The translations under genes were made by a program, and so were the position numbers. From Merdiplasma sp905207905 (GTDB lineage: Bacteria; Bacillota; Clostridia; Lachnospirales; Lachnospiraceae), in assembly GCA_902475025.1 (NCBI GenBank), contig CABRXX010000007.1, positions 4,952-68,951 of the forward strand: a stretch of 64,000 bases of DNA. The letters run 5' to 3'. Below the pieces are notes generated by a model. The model was not told the DNA's origin and did not search any database. It saw nothing but the letters and a program-made list of their open reading frames with translations. Within the stretch, counting starts at the first letter, position 1, and the number at the start of each line of letters is the position of its first letter. This document shows, piece after piece, positions 33,741 through 41,478 of this stretch.

Positions 33741-34168
33741 AATCTCACCCTTGCTGCGTTTTCTGCATTGCAGCTTCCTTTACTTTCCCTTTACACCAGG
33801 TATCATACCCCGGAAACCAAAAGCCCGGAGGGAGAAGCTTTGAAAGATGGCAAAAAGAAAATCGAAAGAAATACGAAAGGTGGAGCTGCAAAATACTCAG
33901 GCGGTTCCCTTCCGGATGATTTTTATACAAGAATCTAAAAAAACTGCTGTTTTCCGGCTAAACGCCTGTCAAAAACAGCAGTTCTTCTTAAGGTATGTAA
34001 TGGGATTAAATACTCATCTTCCGTCAGCCTCCCGGGCTGACTGCATTCCGCATAGGGTGTGATTGGAGGTATTTTATGCAGAACTTTTTTCTGTAAGTAT
34101 TTATGGACTAAGTATACTCCCTGCTCCCACCCTCTGCAAGCCCCCCTACGGGTTATTTTTTTACAGTT
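33741..34168. other. Long intergenic gap downstream of the ABC importer
   Basis: About 430 bases before repeat copy C. Apart from the terminator at 33936-33983, no gene or structure was recognised. Confidence 0.5.
33936..33983 (-). terminator. Terminator beyond the ABC importer operon
   Basis: AACTGCTGTTT / AAACAGCAGTT, 11-bp stem, with a TTTTTTT tail on the minus strand. Confidence 0.85.
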
Positions 34169-34250
34169 CAGCATCAACATCTTTCCGTTCCGCCGCAATA
34201 CGGTCCTGCAAGGCTTTCTCGTTTCATAGGAAGGAATTCCTATGAACTGA
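34169..34250. repeat. Repeat family 1, copy C
   Basis: ACATCTTTCCGTTCCGCCGC, AATACGGTCCTGC and the terminal palindrome GTTTCATAGGAAGG/AATTCCTATGAAC. Flanked by TACAGTTCAGC and GGCTGAACTG, which could pair around it. Confidence 0.75.
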
Positions 34251-34322
34251 AAACGGCTGTGAAACAGCCAATTCCCACTGTTATGGCTGAACTGCTACAG
34301 TATCTTTTCACTTTCTTATTTT

Positions 34323-34919
34323 TCAGAACTCCACCCGCCGTTTTGCCACCCGGCTCAGCAGAGGCTCACTGTGGGACACCATCAGCAGGCCGATCTCCCT
34401 TTGTTCTACCTCTTTTAAAAGAAAATTCCAGATCTGGCTCTGGGTAATCACATCCAGCATGGTACTGATCTCATCTGCAATGAGGAAGCGGGTTCCCTCC
34501 CCCAGGGCTCTTGCAATACAGAATCTTTGCAGCTCTCCCCCGGAAAGCTCCTGAGGATACCGATTCATCCAGTCCGGCTCAATACCCAGCTCCTGGATGA
34601 TCCGGCCTTCCACTCCCTGGCCGTCCAAAAGCACTTCCTTCATTTTCAGCCTGGGATTCACCGCCCGCTCTGGATGCTGCCAGATCATCTGTACCGGACA
34701 GTATCCCCGTTTGGGCAGGGGAAGCCCATCCAGCAGCACCTGGCCCCTATCCGGCTGAAGATAACCTGCCAGTACCTTGCACAGCGTGGTCTTTCCAAAC
34801 CCGCTTGGGCCCATCAGCGCCACTCGGTCATGGCTTTCTATTGTCAGATTTACATGGTTAAATATGTTTCCTTCCCGTGCCTCATAGGCAAAGGTAAGGT
34901 CTTTCGCTTCCAGCAGCAT
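34323..34919 (-). CDS. ABC transporter ATP-binding protein (DppF/NikE-like)
   Basis: 198 residues, shorter than usual for this family (about 260-320). Walker A GPSGFGKTT, signature LSGGELQR and Walker B FLIADEIS are present; the usual Asp-Glu pair and H-loop (SHSEPL) follow. It lacks the C-terminal oligopeptide-transport domain. Pairs with the longer ATPase at 35080. Energises the importer at 36077-39542. AGGAGG precedes ATG 34919. Confidence 0.9.
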   Translation of the reverse strand: MLLEAKDLTFAYEAREGNIFNHVNLTIESHDRVALMGPSGFGKTTLCKVLAGYLQPDRGQVLLDGLPLPKRGYCPVQMIWQHPERAVNPRLKMKEVLLDGQGVEGRIIQELGIEPDWMNRYPQELSGGELQRFCIARALGEGTRFLIADEISTMLDVITQSQIWNFLLKEVEQREIGLLMVSHSEPLLSRVAKRRVEF

Positions 34920-35079
34920 ATATGCCTCCTGTCATTTTCCGTTCTTTCATAGCCCAAAATCCTGCAGGCTTCTTTTCTCCACATCCCGTAAGCACCCATT
35001 CCCTGACTGTCTTATCATAGCGTTTTGTGGTGGTGATGCACATCCTCGTTATTCTTTCACACTGGATACATAAACTTTC

Positions 35080-36060
35080 TCATGGCGTTCCATGATGGTG
35101 ATGCACCGCCAGATCCTCCCCCTGATACAAGGTACACCGGACTGTTCCGCAGCCTACCCGCTGCATAGGGATCTCTCCCTGGCATTTTTCTGAATACTGG
35201 CCGCATCTTGGGCCAAAAGGACAGCCTTTTGGCATATCCTTCACATAGGGCTGAACTCCCGGAAGAGGAGTGAAGCCATTCTGAGGCAAAGCCCTCCACA
35301 AAGCCTTTGTGTAGGGATGGCGCAGGCTCTCCTGGGAGGCAAAGTCTGCCACCGGCGCTTCCTCCACAGTGGTGCCCGCATAAAATACAGCGATTCGGTC
35401 CGCTACCTCCAGGGCCAGCTCAATATCATGGGTGATGAGAAGAACGCCTTTTCCTTCATCTGCAAAAGCGCGAAAATCCTCCATGGACTGTTTAGCCAAC
35501 GCCAGATCCATCCCAGGCGTGGGCTCATCTGCAATAATCAGCTCCGGATCCCCCATAAGTGCGCAGGACAACAGTACTCTTCTGGTCATACCGCCGGAAC
35601 ACTCAAAGGGATACTTTTTGTCCACGCCCTGTCCCAGTTTATATCTTCCAAACAATTCTCGCTGGCGCTGCCTGGATGCCTGGTCTTTCCGGCTCTGGCG
35701 AACCTGCGCCCCCACAGGCTGCAGCGGATCCAGATAAGTGGTGCTCTGGGGAACAAAAGCAATCTTATTCCCCCTGAGACTGTGAATCCGCTCCCTGGTC
35801 AGCAATTCCCCGTCAAAATACATGGCCCCTGACGTCTTGGCATTGTAGGGCAAAAGGTCTAAAATGGCATGGGCCAACAGACTTTTTCCAGATCCGCTGG
35901 ATCCCACCACCGCCACGATCTCTCCCTCATGGACAGAGACCGACAATTTTGAGATCACCGGAAGCTCCACCTGGCGGGTGCTCTTCTCTCTCTCATACTG
36001 TAAAAAGGAAACGGAAAGTTCATCAATTTCCAAAATATGTCTCTTATTTGTACAGCTCAT
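35080..36060 (-). CDS. ABC transporter ATP-binding protein (DppD/NikD-like) with His-rich end
   Basis: 326 residues. Walker A GSSGSGKSL, signature CSGGMTRR, Walker B ELIIADEPTPG; C-terminal oligo/dipeptide-type cysteine domain (GCPFGPRCGQYSEKC). The protein ends in VHHHHGTP. Four terminal histidines suggest, but do not prove, a metal substrate. ATG 36060 has AAGGAG five bases upstream; an earlier start at 36090 is possible. The gap to the next gene holds a degenerate copy of this gene's end (35015-35041). Confidence 0.92.
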   Translation of the reverse strand: MSCTNKRHILEIDELSVSFLQYEREKSTRQVELPVISKLSVSVHEGEIVAVVGSSGSGKSLLAHAILDLLPYNAKTSGAMYFDGELLTRERIHSLRGNKIAFVPQSTTYLDPLQPVGAQVRQSRKDQASRQRQRELFGRYKLGQGVDKKYPFECSGGMTRRVLLSCALMGDPELIIADEPTPGMDLALAKQSMEDFRAFADEGKGVLLITHDIELALEVADRIAVFYAGTTVEEAPVADFASQESLRHPYTKALWRALPQNGFTPLPGVQPYVKDMPKGCPFGPRCGQYSEKCQGEIPMQRVGCGTVRCTLYQGEDLAVHHHHGTP

Positions 36061-36076
36061 ATCTGCTCCTTCTTGT

Positions 36077-36931
36077 TTACTGATGGACACTATTGGGATC
36101 CAAAAGCCGCTTTAAGCAGCTGCCTCCCAGATCAAACAGAACCACCGTCAGCACCAGCATCACTCCCGGAAATACTGCCAGCCACCATTTTCCCATGATC
36201 AGATAGGTCATACTCTCGGAGAGAATTACGCCAATGGCCGGCTGGGCAGAGGAAAGTCCAAAGCCCAGAAAGGTCACGCTGGATTCATGGAGAATCGCAT
36301 GGGGAAACAAAAGTACCAACCCCACCAGAAACTGTGGGAGCAGATGAGGCAGCATATGCTTCCCGGCAATTTTCAGCCGGCTCTGTCCCAGTTTTCCTGC
36401 GATCTGGATATATTCCCTCTGTTTCAGGGCCAATACCTCCCCACGGATCAGTCTGGCCAGAGAACACCAGTGAGTGAGAGCCACTCCCACCACCACTCCC
36501 TTTAAGCCTTTTCCCATGGCATAGGAGATCAGAATCAGAAGGAGGATGTGTGGAATCCCCATTACCGTATCAATAAGAAAACTAATTACTGCATCCACTT
36601 TTTTCCCGAATACTGCTGCGGAAACTCCAAGAAGCAGCGCCATCACCGCACTGACACCCGCTGCGCAGATGCCGATGAGGATGCTCATGGAAAGTCCCGT
36701 CAGTGTTCGGTAAAACATATTCCTCCCAAGCCAGTCCGTTCCAAAAGGATATTTTAAGCAGGGAGCAATATTTTTTCTGGAAAAGTCCGTCACCAGAGCT
36801 GCTTCCCGGCAAAAATATCCTGCCACAGCCACCCCTGCAAGGAACAGAAGGGACAGGGTCAGCCACAGTCTGGCTTTCTGCCGTTCATTGAGCCGCAAAG
36901 AGGAGGCTTCCTGACTTTTTTTTCTGATCAT
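36077..36931 (-). CDS. ABC transporter permease (DppC/NikC-like)
   Basis: 284 residues, six membrane helices, with the EAA-type loop ALKQREYIQIAGKLGQ and the family's FGTDWLGRNMFYR N-terminal signature. Forms the importer channel with the permease upstream. Its ATG overlaps that gene's stop in ATGA. Confidence 0.93.
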   Translation of the reverse strand: MIRKKSQEASSLRLNERQKARLWLTLSLLFLAGVAVAGYFCREAALVTDFSRKNIAPCLKYPFGTDWLGRNMFYRTLTGLSMSILIGICAAGVSAVMALLLGVSAAVFGKKVDAVISFLIDTVMGIPHILLLILISYAMGKGLKGVVVGVALTHWCSLARLIRGEVLALKQREYIQIAGKLGQSRLKIAGKHMLPHLLPQFLVGLVLLFPHAILHESSVTFLGFGLSSAQPAIGVILSESMTYLIMGKWWLAVFPGVMLVLTVVLFDLGGSCLKRLLDPNSVHQ

Positions 36932-37944
36932 GCCTTTCCTCCTCCCTTCCGCATCCTGGGGTCTACTGCACCGTAAAGAAGATTGGCCGCGAAATTGCCC
37001 AGAAATACCATAGCTGCAGTAATCAGGGTGATCCCCATCAACAAGGGAACATCACTTCCTGTTCCGGCAGCTACCGCCGCCTGGCCAAGTCCCGGATAGG
37101 AAAATACCTGCTCTACCAGAACGGATCCGCCGATGATCTCACTAATGGAGGCGAACTGCAGAGTCATAGCAGGAAGCAGCACATTTCTCAGGCCGTGATG
37201 GAGGATGATCGTTCCTGTTTTCTCTCCTCTTGCTCTGGCAAACAGCACGTAATCGCTGTCCATGATCTCCACCATCTTTTCCCTGGTGTGCAGCGTGATA
37301 TTGGAAATTCCTGTGATGCTTAAAGTGAGCGCCGGAAGAATCGCGTGGCGCACCCGGTCCAAAAAGGTAACTCCGGCCGCCTCCACCCCGATGGGTACAC
37401 TCAGGCCGATGGGCAGCACCTTCAGCCAGACGCCAAAAAGCAGAAGCAAAAGCAGCGCCAGCCAGAATGCCGGGGTGCTGGCAATCACCAGGGAATACCC
37501 CTTGATCAGCTTATCCGGCCACCTGCCTTTGCAAACACCGGCGATCACACCCAGCACAAATCCCAAAAGCCCTGAAATAACCCAAGCCAACCCCATTAAA
37601 AACAAGGAGTTGGCTAATTTCACACCTATTACTTTCATCACCGGCTGCCGGTACAGCAGAGAGGTCCCAAAATCTCCCCCTAGGGCAGCCTTCGCCCAGT
37701 TTACATACCGCTCCACCGGAGGAGTGTCTGCCCCCCAGTAAGAGCGAAGCTTCTCTTTCTGTTCCTCGCTCATGGATCCCAGAGCTGCCTGGCCCACATT
37801 GGCCTGCAGCGGATCAATGGGAGACACCGCCACCAAAGCAAAGGTGGCGATGCTCACCGCAAAGAGCAGCAGGAACATACGTATTAAATTTTTACCTGCA
37901 AACAGTAAATTCTTTTTCAACAAATTTTTTACTCCCATTCCCAT
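36928..37944 (-). CDS. ABC transporter permease (DppB/NikB-like)
   Basis: 338 residues, six helices, with PIDPLQANVGQ and the EAA-loop DSDYVLFARARGEKTGTII. The ATG at 37944 overlaps the binding protein's stop by 16 bases and has no good ribosome site; translation is probably coupled. An internal start is possible. Confidence 0.92.
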   Translation of the reverse strand: MGMGVKNLLKKNLLFAGKNLIRMFLLLFAVSIATFALVAVSPIDPLQANVGQAALGSMSEEQKEKLRSYWGADTPPVERYVNWAKAALGGDFGTSLLYRQPVMKVIGVKLANSLFLMGLAWVISGLLGFVLGVIAGVCKGRWPDKLIKGYSLVIASTPAFWLALLLLLLFGVWLKVLPIGLSVPIGVEAAGVTFLDRVRHAILPALTLSITGISNITLHTREKMVEIMDSDYVLFARARGEKTGTIILHHGLRNVLLPAMTLQFASISEIIGGSVLVEQVFSYPGLGQAAVAAGTGSDVPLLMGITLITAAMVFLGNFAANLLYGAVDPRMRKGGGKA

Positions 37945-39542
37945 TCATCCACATTATTTACGATGGACCAGCCATGTCCGTGAGGATGCAGTTTCTGTTC
38001 CGCCACCTTCAGGCCGTCTCTCACGAAATACAGATGATCCACATTGCAAAGCCAGATCCAGGGAATGTCTCCTTCCTGGGTAATTCCTGTCTCCCCATCC
38101 CACTGAGCCTTTTTCCAAAGCTCATAGGACTCCTCCAGATCACTGCTCTTAAGGGCCTGATCCATGTAGCCATCTACCGTCTCATTGGCATAGGGGGAAT
38201 ACTGAGCCAGCCCCGTATCCTGAGAGGAATGATAAATATTGTAAAGCTCCATGGGAGTATGAGCGCCCCAGCCCCAGATAAGCGGTTCCGACTGTGCTCT
38301 GTCATAAGCAGTATCCCAGCCCACTCCCTCTGTTGAACAATCAATTCCCAGCGCTCTTAACTGATTGGCCACATCCTCTGCCAGCGCCTGACGAACGGAA
38401 TCTCCATTGGAAAACAGGAAGGTCAGCTCTGCCTTTTCTCCGTCCTTTGTGCGGATGCCGTCATCGCCTTCCACCCAGCCTGCTTCCTCCATCAAAGCTT
38501 TTGCCGTATCCAAATCATAGGAGGATACTGCATCTTCACTGTACCAGGGCATCTTATCACACACACTGTAGGCAATGGTTCCGTATCCATTTAACACATT
38601 GTTAATCATCTCTTCCCGGTCAATAGCCAAGTTGATGGCCCGGCGCACCCGCACATCTGCGGTAAGATTATTTCCGTAAACAATGCCGGTTTCCTCATCT
38701 GTGGCAGCTTCTGTGGCCGGAAGATTAAAACCACGATTATCTACCGTCTCCACCTGCATCAGACTATAACCCTCTACCGCCATATCACTGTAAGCTGCTG
38801 CTGTGTGAGCCACATCTGCAGTACCGGAAAGCGCTGCGGCCAGGGCTGCATCCTCCTCCATAAACAGAACCGTCAGCTTCTGGATCTTGGGCGCTTCCCC
38901 ATAATAATCCGGATTGGCCTCAAAGATTACCTGCTGCCCTCTGTCCCACTGCTTCATGATATACCGCCCCGAACCAATGGGATTTAAGCCATAAGTTTCG
39001 TCATAGGCATGCTCCGGCACGATTCCCACGATCGCCATGGTGTAAGGCCAGATGGAATAAGGCTCATTCATGTGAAATTCCACCGTAGTCTCATCCACTG
39101 CCACTGCCTCTTTTAACATGGTAAAATCATTCACAGAACTGTTGTCCCGGCAATTATTGTAAGTAAACGCCACATCCTGTGCTGTCAGGGGCTCTCCGTC
39201 TGTAAAAGTCACATCGTCCCGGATCTTCACCGTCCAGGTAAGTCCATCCTCACTGCATTCGTACTCTGTGGCCAGATCATTTTCAATCTCCAGCTCTGCG
39301 TTCGTGCGCACCAGAGTACTCTGGATCAGAGGCTCATGTACATGCTCGCCGGCTCCCCAGCCGTAAGCAGGATCGAATCCGGAGGCTGGTTCTGAAGAGG
39401 GCGGCATAGTAACCACCACTTCACGCTTCTGCTCCTCTGTTTTTTTTCCCGCATCCTCCGCCGCAGCTGTCATGGTCATTCCCAGGGTGGAGACTGCCAT
39501 CATCCCGGCACACAGCAGTGCCATCCATTTTCTCTGTCTCAT
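37929..39542 (-). CDS. ABC transporter substrate-binding protein (peptide/nickel type)
   Basis: 537 residues, family SBP_bac_5. Signal peptide (MRQRKWMALLCAGMMAVSTL) without a lipobox cysteine near the cleavage site. Hallmarks: GWGAGEHVHEPLI, YECSEDGLTWTVKIRDDVTF, GSGRYIMKQWDRGQ. Near the C-terminus HPHGHGWSIV is unusually histidine-rich. It captures an oligopeptide, nickel chelate or similar ligand and hands it to the permeases; metal use is inferred from the histidines here and in the ATPase. ATG 39542 has AAAGGAG seven bases upstream. First gene of the five-gene operon. Confidence 0.9.
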   Translation of the reverse strand: MRQRKWMALLCAGMMAVSTLGMTMTAAAEDAGKKTEEQKREVVVTMPPSSEPASGFDPAYGWGAGEHVHEPLIQSTLVRTNAELEIENDLATEYECSEDGLTWTVKIRDDVTFTDGEPLTAQDVAFTYNNCRDNSSVNDFTMLKEAVAVDETTVEFHMNEPYSIWPYTMAIVGIVPEHAYDETYGLNPIGSGRYIMKQWDRGQQVIFEANPDYYGEAPKIQKLTVLFMEEDAALAAALSGTADVAHTAAAYSDMAVEGYSLMQVETVDNRGFNLPATEAATDEETGIVYGNNLTADVRVRRAINLAIDREEMINNVLNGYGTIAYSVCDKMPWYSEDAVSSYDLDTAKALMEEAGWVEGDDGIRTKDGEKAELTFLFSNGDSVRQALAEDVANQLRALGIDCSTEGVGWDTAYDRAQSEPLIWGWGAHTPMELYNIYHSSQDTGLAQYSPYANETVDGYMDQALKSSDLEESYELWKKAQWDGETGITQEGDIPWIWLCNVDHLYFVRDGLKVAEQKLHPHGHGWSIVNNVDEWEWE

Positions 39543-39615
39543 ATAGGTTCTCCTTTCATGGATCATAAGTAGCATCCGTATCGTTTTCTGTTTCACATTC
39601 TCACCGATGCTCTCC

Positions 39616-39644
39616 AGTATAAATGGAAAAATCCCCCGCCGCAA
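39616..39644 (-). promoter_or_regulatory. Importer operon promoter, -35 inside a terminator hairpin
   Basis: TTGCGG (39644-39639), 17-base spacer, TATACT (39621-39616). The -35 lies in the loop region of the GC-rich hairpin at 39633-39658. Confidence 0.6.
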
Positions 39645-39658
39645 GCCCGGTGGGGGGT
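39632..39658 (-). terminator. Terminator after the YdcF-family gene
   Basis: CCCCCCACCGGGCTTGCGGC GGGGG hairpin followed by ATTTTT on the minus strand, about 110 bases past the YdcF stop. Confidence 0.7.
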
Positions 39659-39763
39659 TATTTTTTGCACAATTTTTCTTCCGATATCCGAAAGGCTTCT
39701 TACCTTTCCTGACTTTTGCACCTGTTCCATGTCAGTTCTTAGCATCATTACATTGCTGATTTC

Positions 39764-40519
39764 TCAGATATTTCCTGTTATCTTTTCTTTTACCAGGGCA
39801 AAGATCTCCCGAACCACCGAATGAGGCTGCAAAATCAAGTCCGAGGAAGCAGCAATGCCTTCCGCCTGCTCATAGCCCAGATGCCGGGCCAGCTGCAATG
39901 CCCGGTAAATGTGGAAATCATTGGAAAGAATCCCCGTTCTCTTCTGATGACACCCGGTAAGCGCTTTGGCAAACAGCAGGTTTTCTCTGGTGCTGGTGGA
40001 ACTATCCTCCAACACCAGACGTTCCTCCGGAATCCCCCGTTTGGTAAGCCACCGCCGCATACACTCTGCCTCCGTAATATCCTCTCCGGATCCCTGGCCC
40101 CCTGTAAGTACCAAAATGGCATCCGGATTCTTTTTTCCATAATCCAAAGCCGCTTCCAGCCGCTTTCTCAGCGCTTTTGAAGGAGTCTCCCCCTGGACGT
40201 GGGCGCCAAGAACCACCACATAGTCCAGATCTTTGCTCCCTTTGCTGTTCATGCCGGACACCACAAGAATGCCCAAATACAAAACCAGCAAAAGTCCTGC
40301 CCCAAAGATCACCCCTCCCCCCAGCCAGATCCAGCCAGGAACTGCCTTTCCGTGACGTTGCAGAAAAGACAGCCCCAAAGCCATCCCTTCCAGAACACTC
40401 CCTCCTGCCAGCCAGATCCAGGCAAAATCTGTGGCAAGACCCACATAAAAAATAATCACTCCATAGTAAACAAGACATATCAACCCGGTTCCGGCTAAGA
40501 TTCCTGCTGCAGTTCTCAT
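39764..40519 (-). CDS. YdcF/SanA family (DUF218) membrane protein
   Basis: About 251 residues. Three N-terminal membrane helices precede the DUF218 domain with DYVVVLGAHVQGETPSKAL, LVLTGGQGSGEDITEAE and LSNDFHIYRA. E. coli homologues ElyC/SanA act in envelope integrity; enzymatic role unknown. ATG 40519 has AGGAGA six bases upstream; the open extension to 40609 runs into repeat copy D and is rejected. Confidence 0.9.
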   Translation of the reverse strand: MRTAAGILAGTGLICLVYYGVIIFYVGLATDFAWIWLAGGSVLEGMALGLSFLQRHGKAVPGWIWLGGGVIFGAGLLLVLYLGILVVSGMNSKGSKDLDYVVVLGAHVQGETPSKALRKRLEAALDYGKKNPDAILVLTGGQGSGEDITEAECMRRWLTKRGIPEERLVLEDSSTSTRENLLFAKALTGCHQKRTGILSNDFHIYRALQLARHLGYEQAEGIAASSDLILQPHSVVREIFALVKEKITGNI

Positions 40520-40540
40520 ATGTATTCTCCTAATAATTAA

Positions 40541-40670
40541 AAAAGAAGTCCGCGAGCAGACTTCTCCGCCTACGGCGGTCACTTGTGACATTTTCCCGGT
40601 CCGCCGCAATGCGCATCCTGCGGGAGACTTTTTATTACATAGGAAATTTCATTTCCTATGTAATAAAAAA
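40541..40670. repeat. Repeat family 1, copy D (best preserved)
   Basis: GAAGTCCGCGAGCAGACTTC hairpin, GCCTACGGCGG, ACTTGTGACATTTTCCCGG, CCGCCGCAATGCGCATCCTG, T-run, and the palindrome ATTACATAGGAAAT/ATTTCCTATGTAAT. It abuts repeat family 2 copy 2c. Confidence 0.8.
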
Positions 40671-40786
40671 GGATGTTGCAAAATACGAATTCCGGTGGAG
40701 TTTCAGTGTGCTTTTCTCCGAAAAGCTGTTATTTTTCGGAGAAAAGCACACCGAAAGGGTACCGCCGGAGGTATTTTGCAACATCC
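40671..40786. repeat. Repeat family 2, copy 2c (116-bp palindrome)
   Basis: GGATGTTGCAAAATAC and GTATTTTGCAACATCC at the ends, CCGGTGG/CCGCCGG inside, and a near-perfect inner stem built on GTGCTTTTCTCCGAAAA. Predicted as one very long hairpin in RNA. Confidence 0.9.
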
Positions 40787-40830
40787 CCCTTTCATCCATG
40801 CAAAAGTTCCCTTCCCGCCTTTGGAAACTT

Positions 40831-41334
40831 TTAGTTTCTTCCGCAGCAGAATTTGTATTTCTTACCGCTTCCGCAGGGACAGGGATCGTTTCTTCCCACC
40901 TTCTTGGCCTTCACAATGGTATTCATCTTCTTTGCTTCCCGATACAGCTCTTTTTTCTTATCTGCATCAAAGATCTCATCCCACATGGGCAACTCATAGA
41001 GCCAGTCCGCTTTGGCGTCCACCATATTCTTGTACAGCAGCTCTTTGTCAAAGCCCAAATTTACCACTGTATCCTCTGTCATCTCCTCAATGGGATTCTG
41101 TACTTTTAAGCTGTCGTTGATTCCATCCAAAAAACCGGTCATGGTCTGTACCGAAATTCCGTACTTTTCCGCCAGCTCCTTCACCGTACCGGAAACCACT
41201 TCCTCCGGATTCGTCAGCAGCTGCTCATAGATTCCTTTTTCGGTGAGAAAATATTCAGACCAAAACTGCTGCAATGCTTTTTTATCTGCACTCTGAGAGT
41301 ATGCAACCTCTCTCCATTCCTGTAATAAAGCCAT
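40831..41334 (-). CDS. SEC-C motif protein of unknown function
   Basis: About 167 residues. A C-terminal SEC-C zinc motif, NDPCPCGSGKKYKFCCG, as at the end of SecA, follows an all-helical N-terminal domain containing a KYGISVQTMTGFLDG helix-turn-helix-like segment. Common in Lachnospiraceae, function unknown; the zinc motif often mediates ribosome or SecB-like contacts. ATG 41334 has GAAGGA ten bases upstream; the earlier start at 41409 is not needed. Confidence 0.88.
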   Translation of the reverse strand: MALLQEWREVAYSQSADKKALQQFWSEYFLTEKGIYEQLLTNPEEVVSGTVKELAEKYGISVQTMTGFLDGINDSLKVQNPIEEMTEDTVVNLGFDKELLYKNMVDAKADWLYELPMWDEIFDADKKKELYREAKKMNTIVKAKKVGRNDPCPCGSGKKYKFCCGRN

Positions 41335-41478
41335 CTCTATACCATCCTTCGTCTCTCTTATTTTCGCATTTTTTAGAAATGCATCTTTTCGTTTCAGGCC
41401 TTTAACCACTTATTTAAAAACCCAATTTCCTAAAAATTATATCCCATTCTTCCGGTTTTTGCAATCCCTGTTTTTTGA

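Noticed and set aside
33935..34198. 87-codon minus-strand frame in the gap after the ABC importer
   Set aside because: It spans a terminator and repeat copy C, with unlikely composition.
34882..35043. 53-codon frame MCITTTKRYDKTVREW... between the two ATPase genes
   Set aside because: It runs into the next gene in another frame and begins in the duplicated tail; no good ribosome site. Kept only as a possibility.
39543..39763. Nickel/cobalt riboswitch before the ABC importer
   Set aside because: Only a terminator-like hairpin and promoter are visible.
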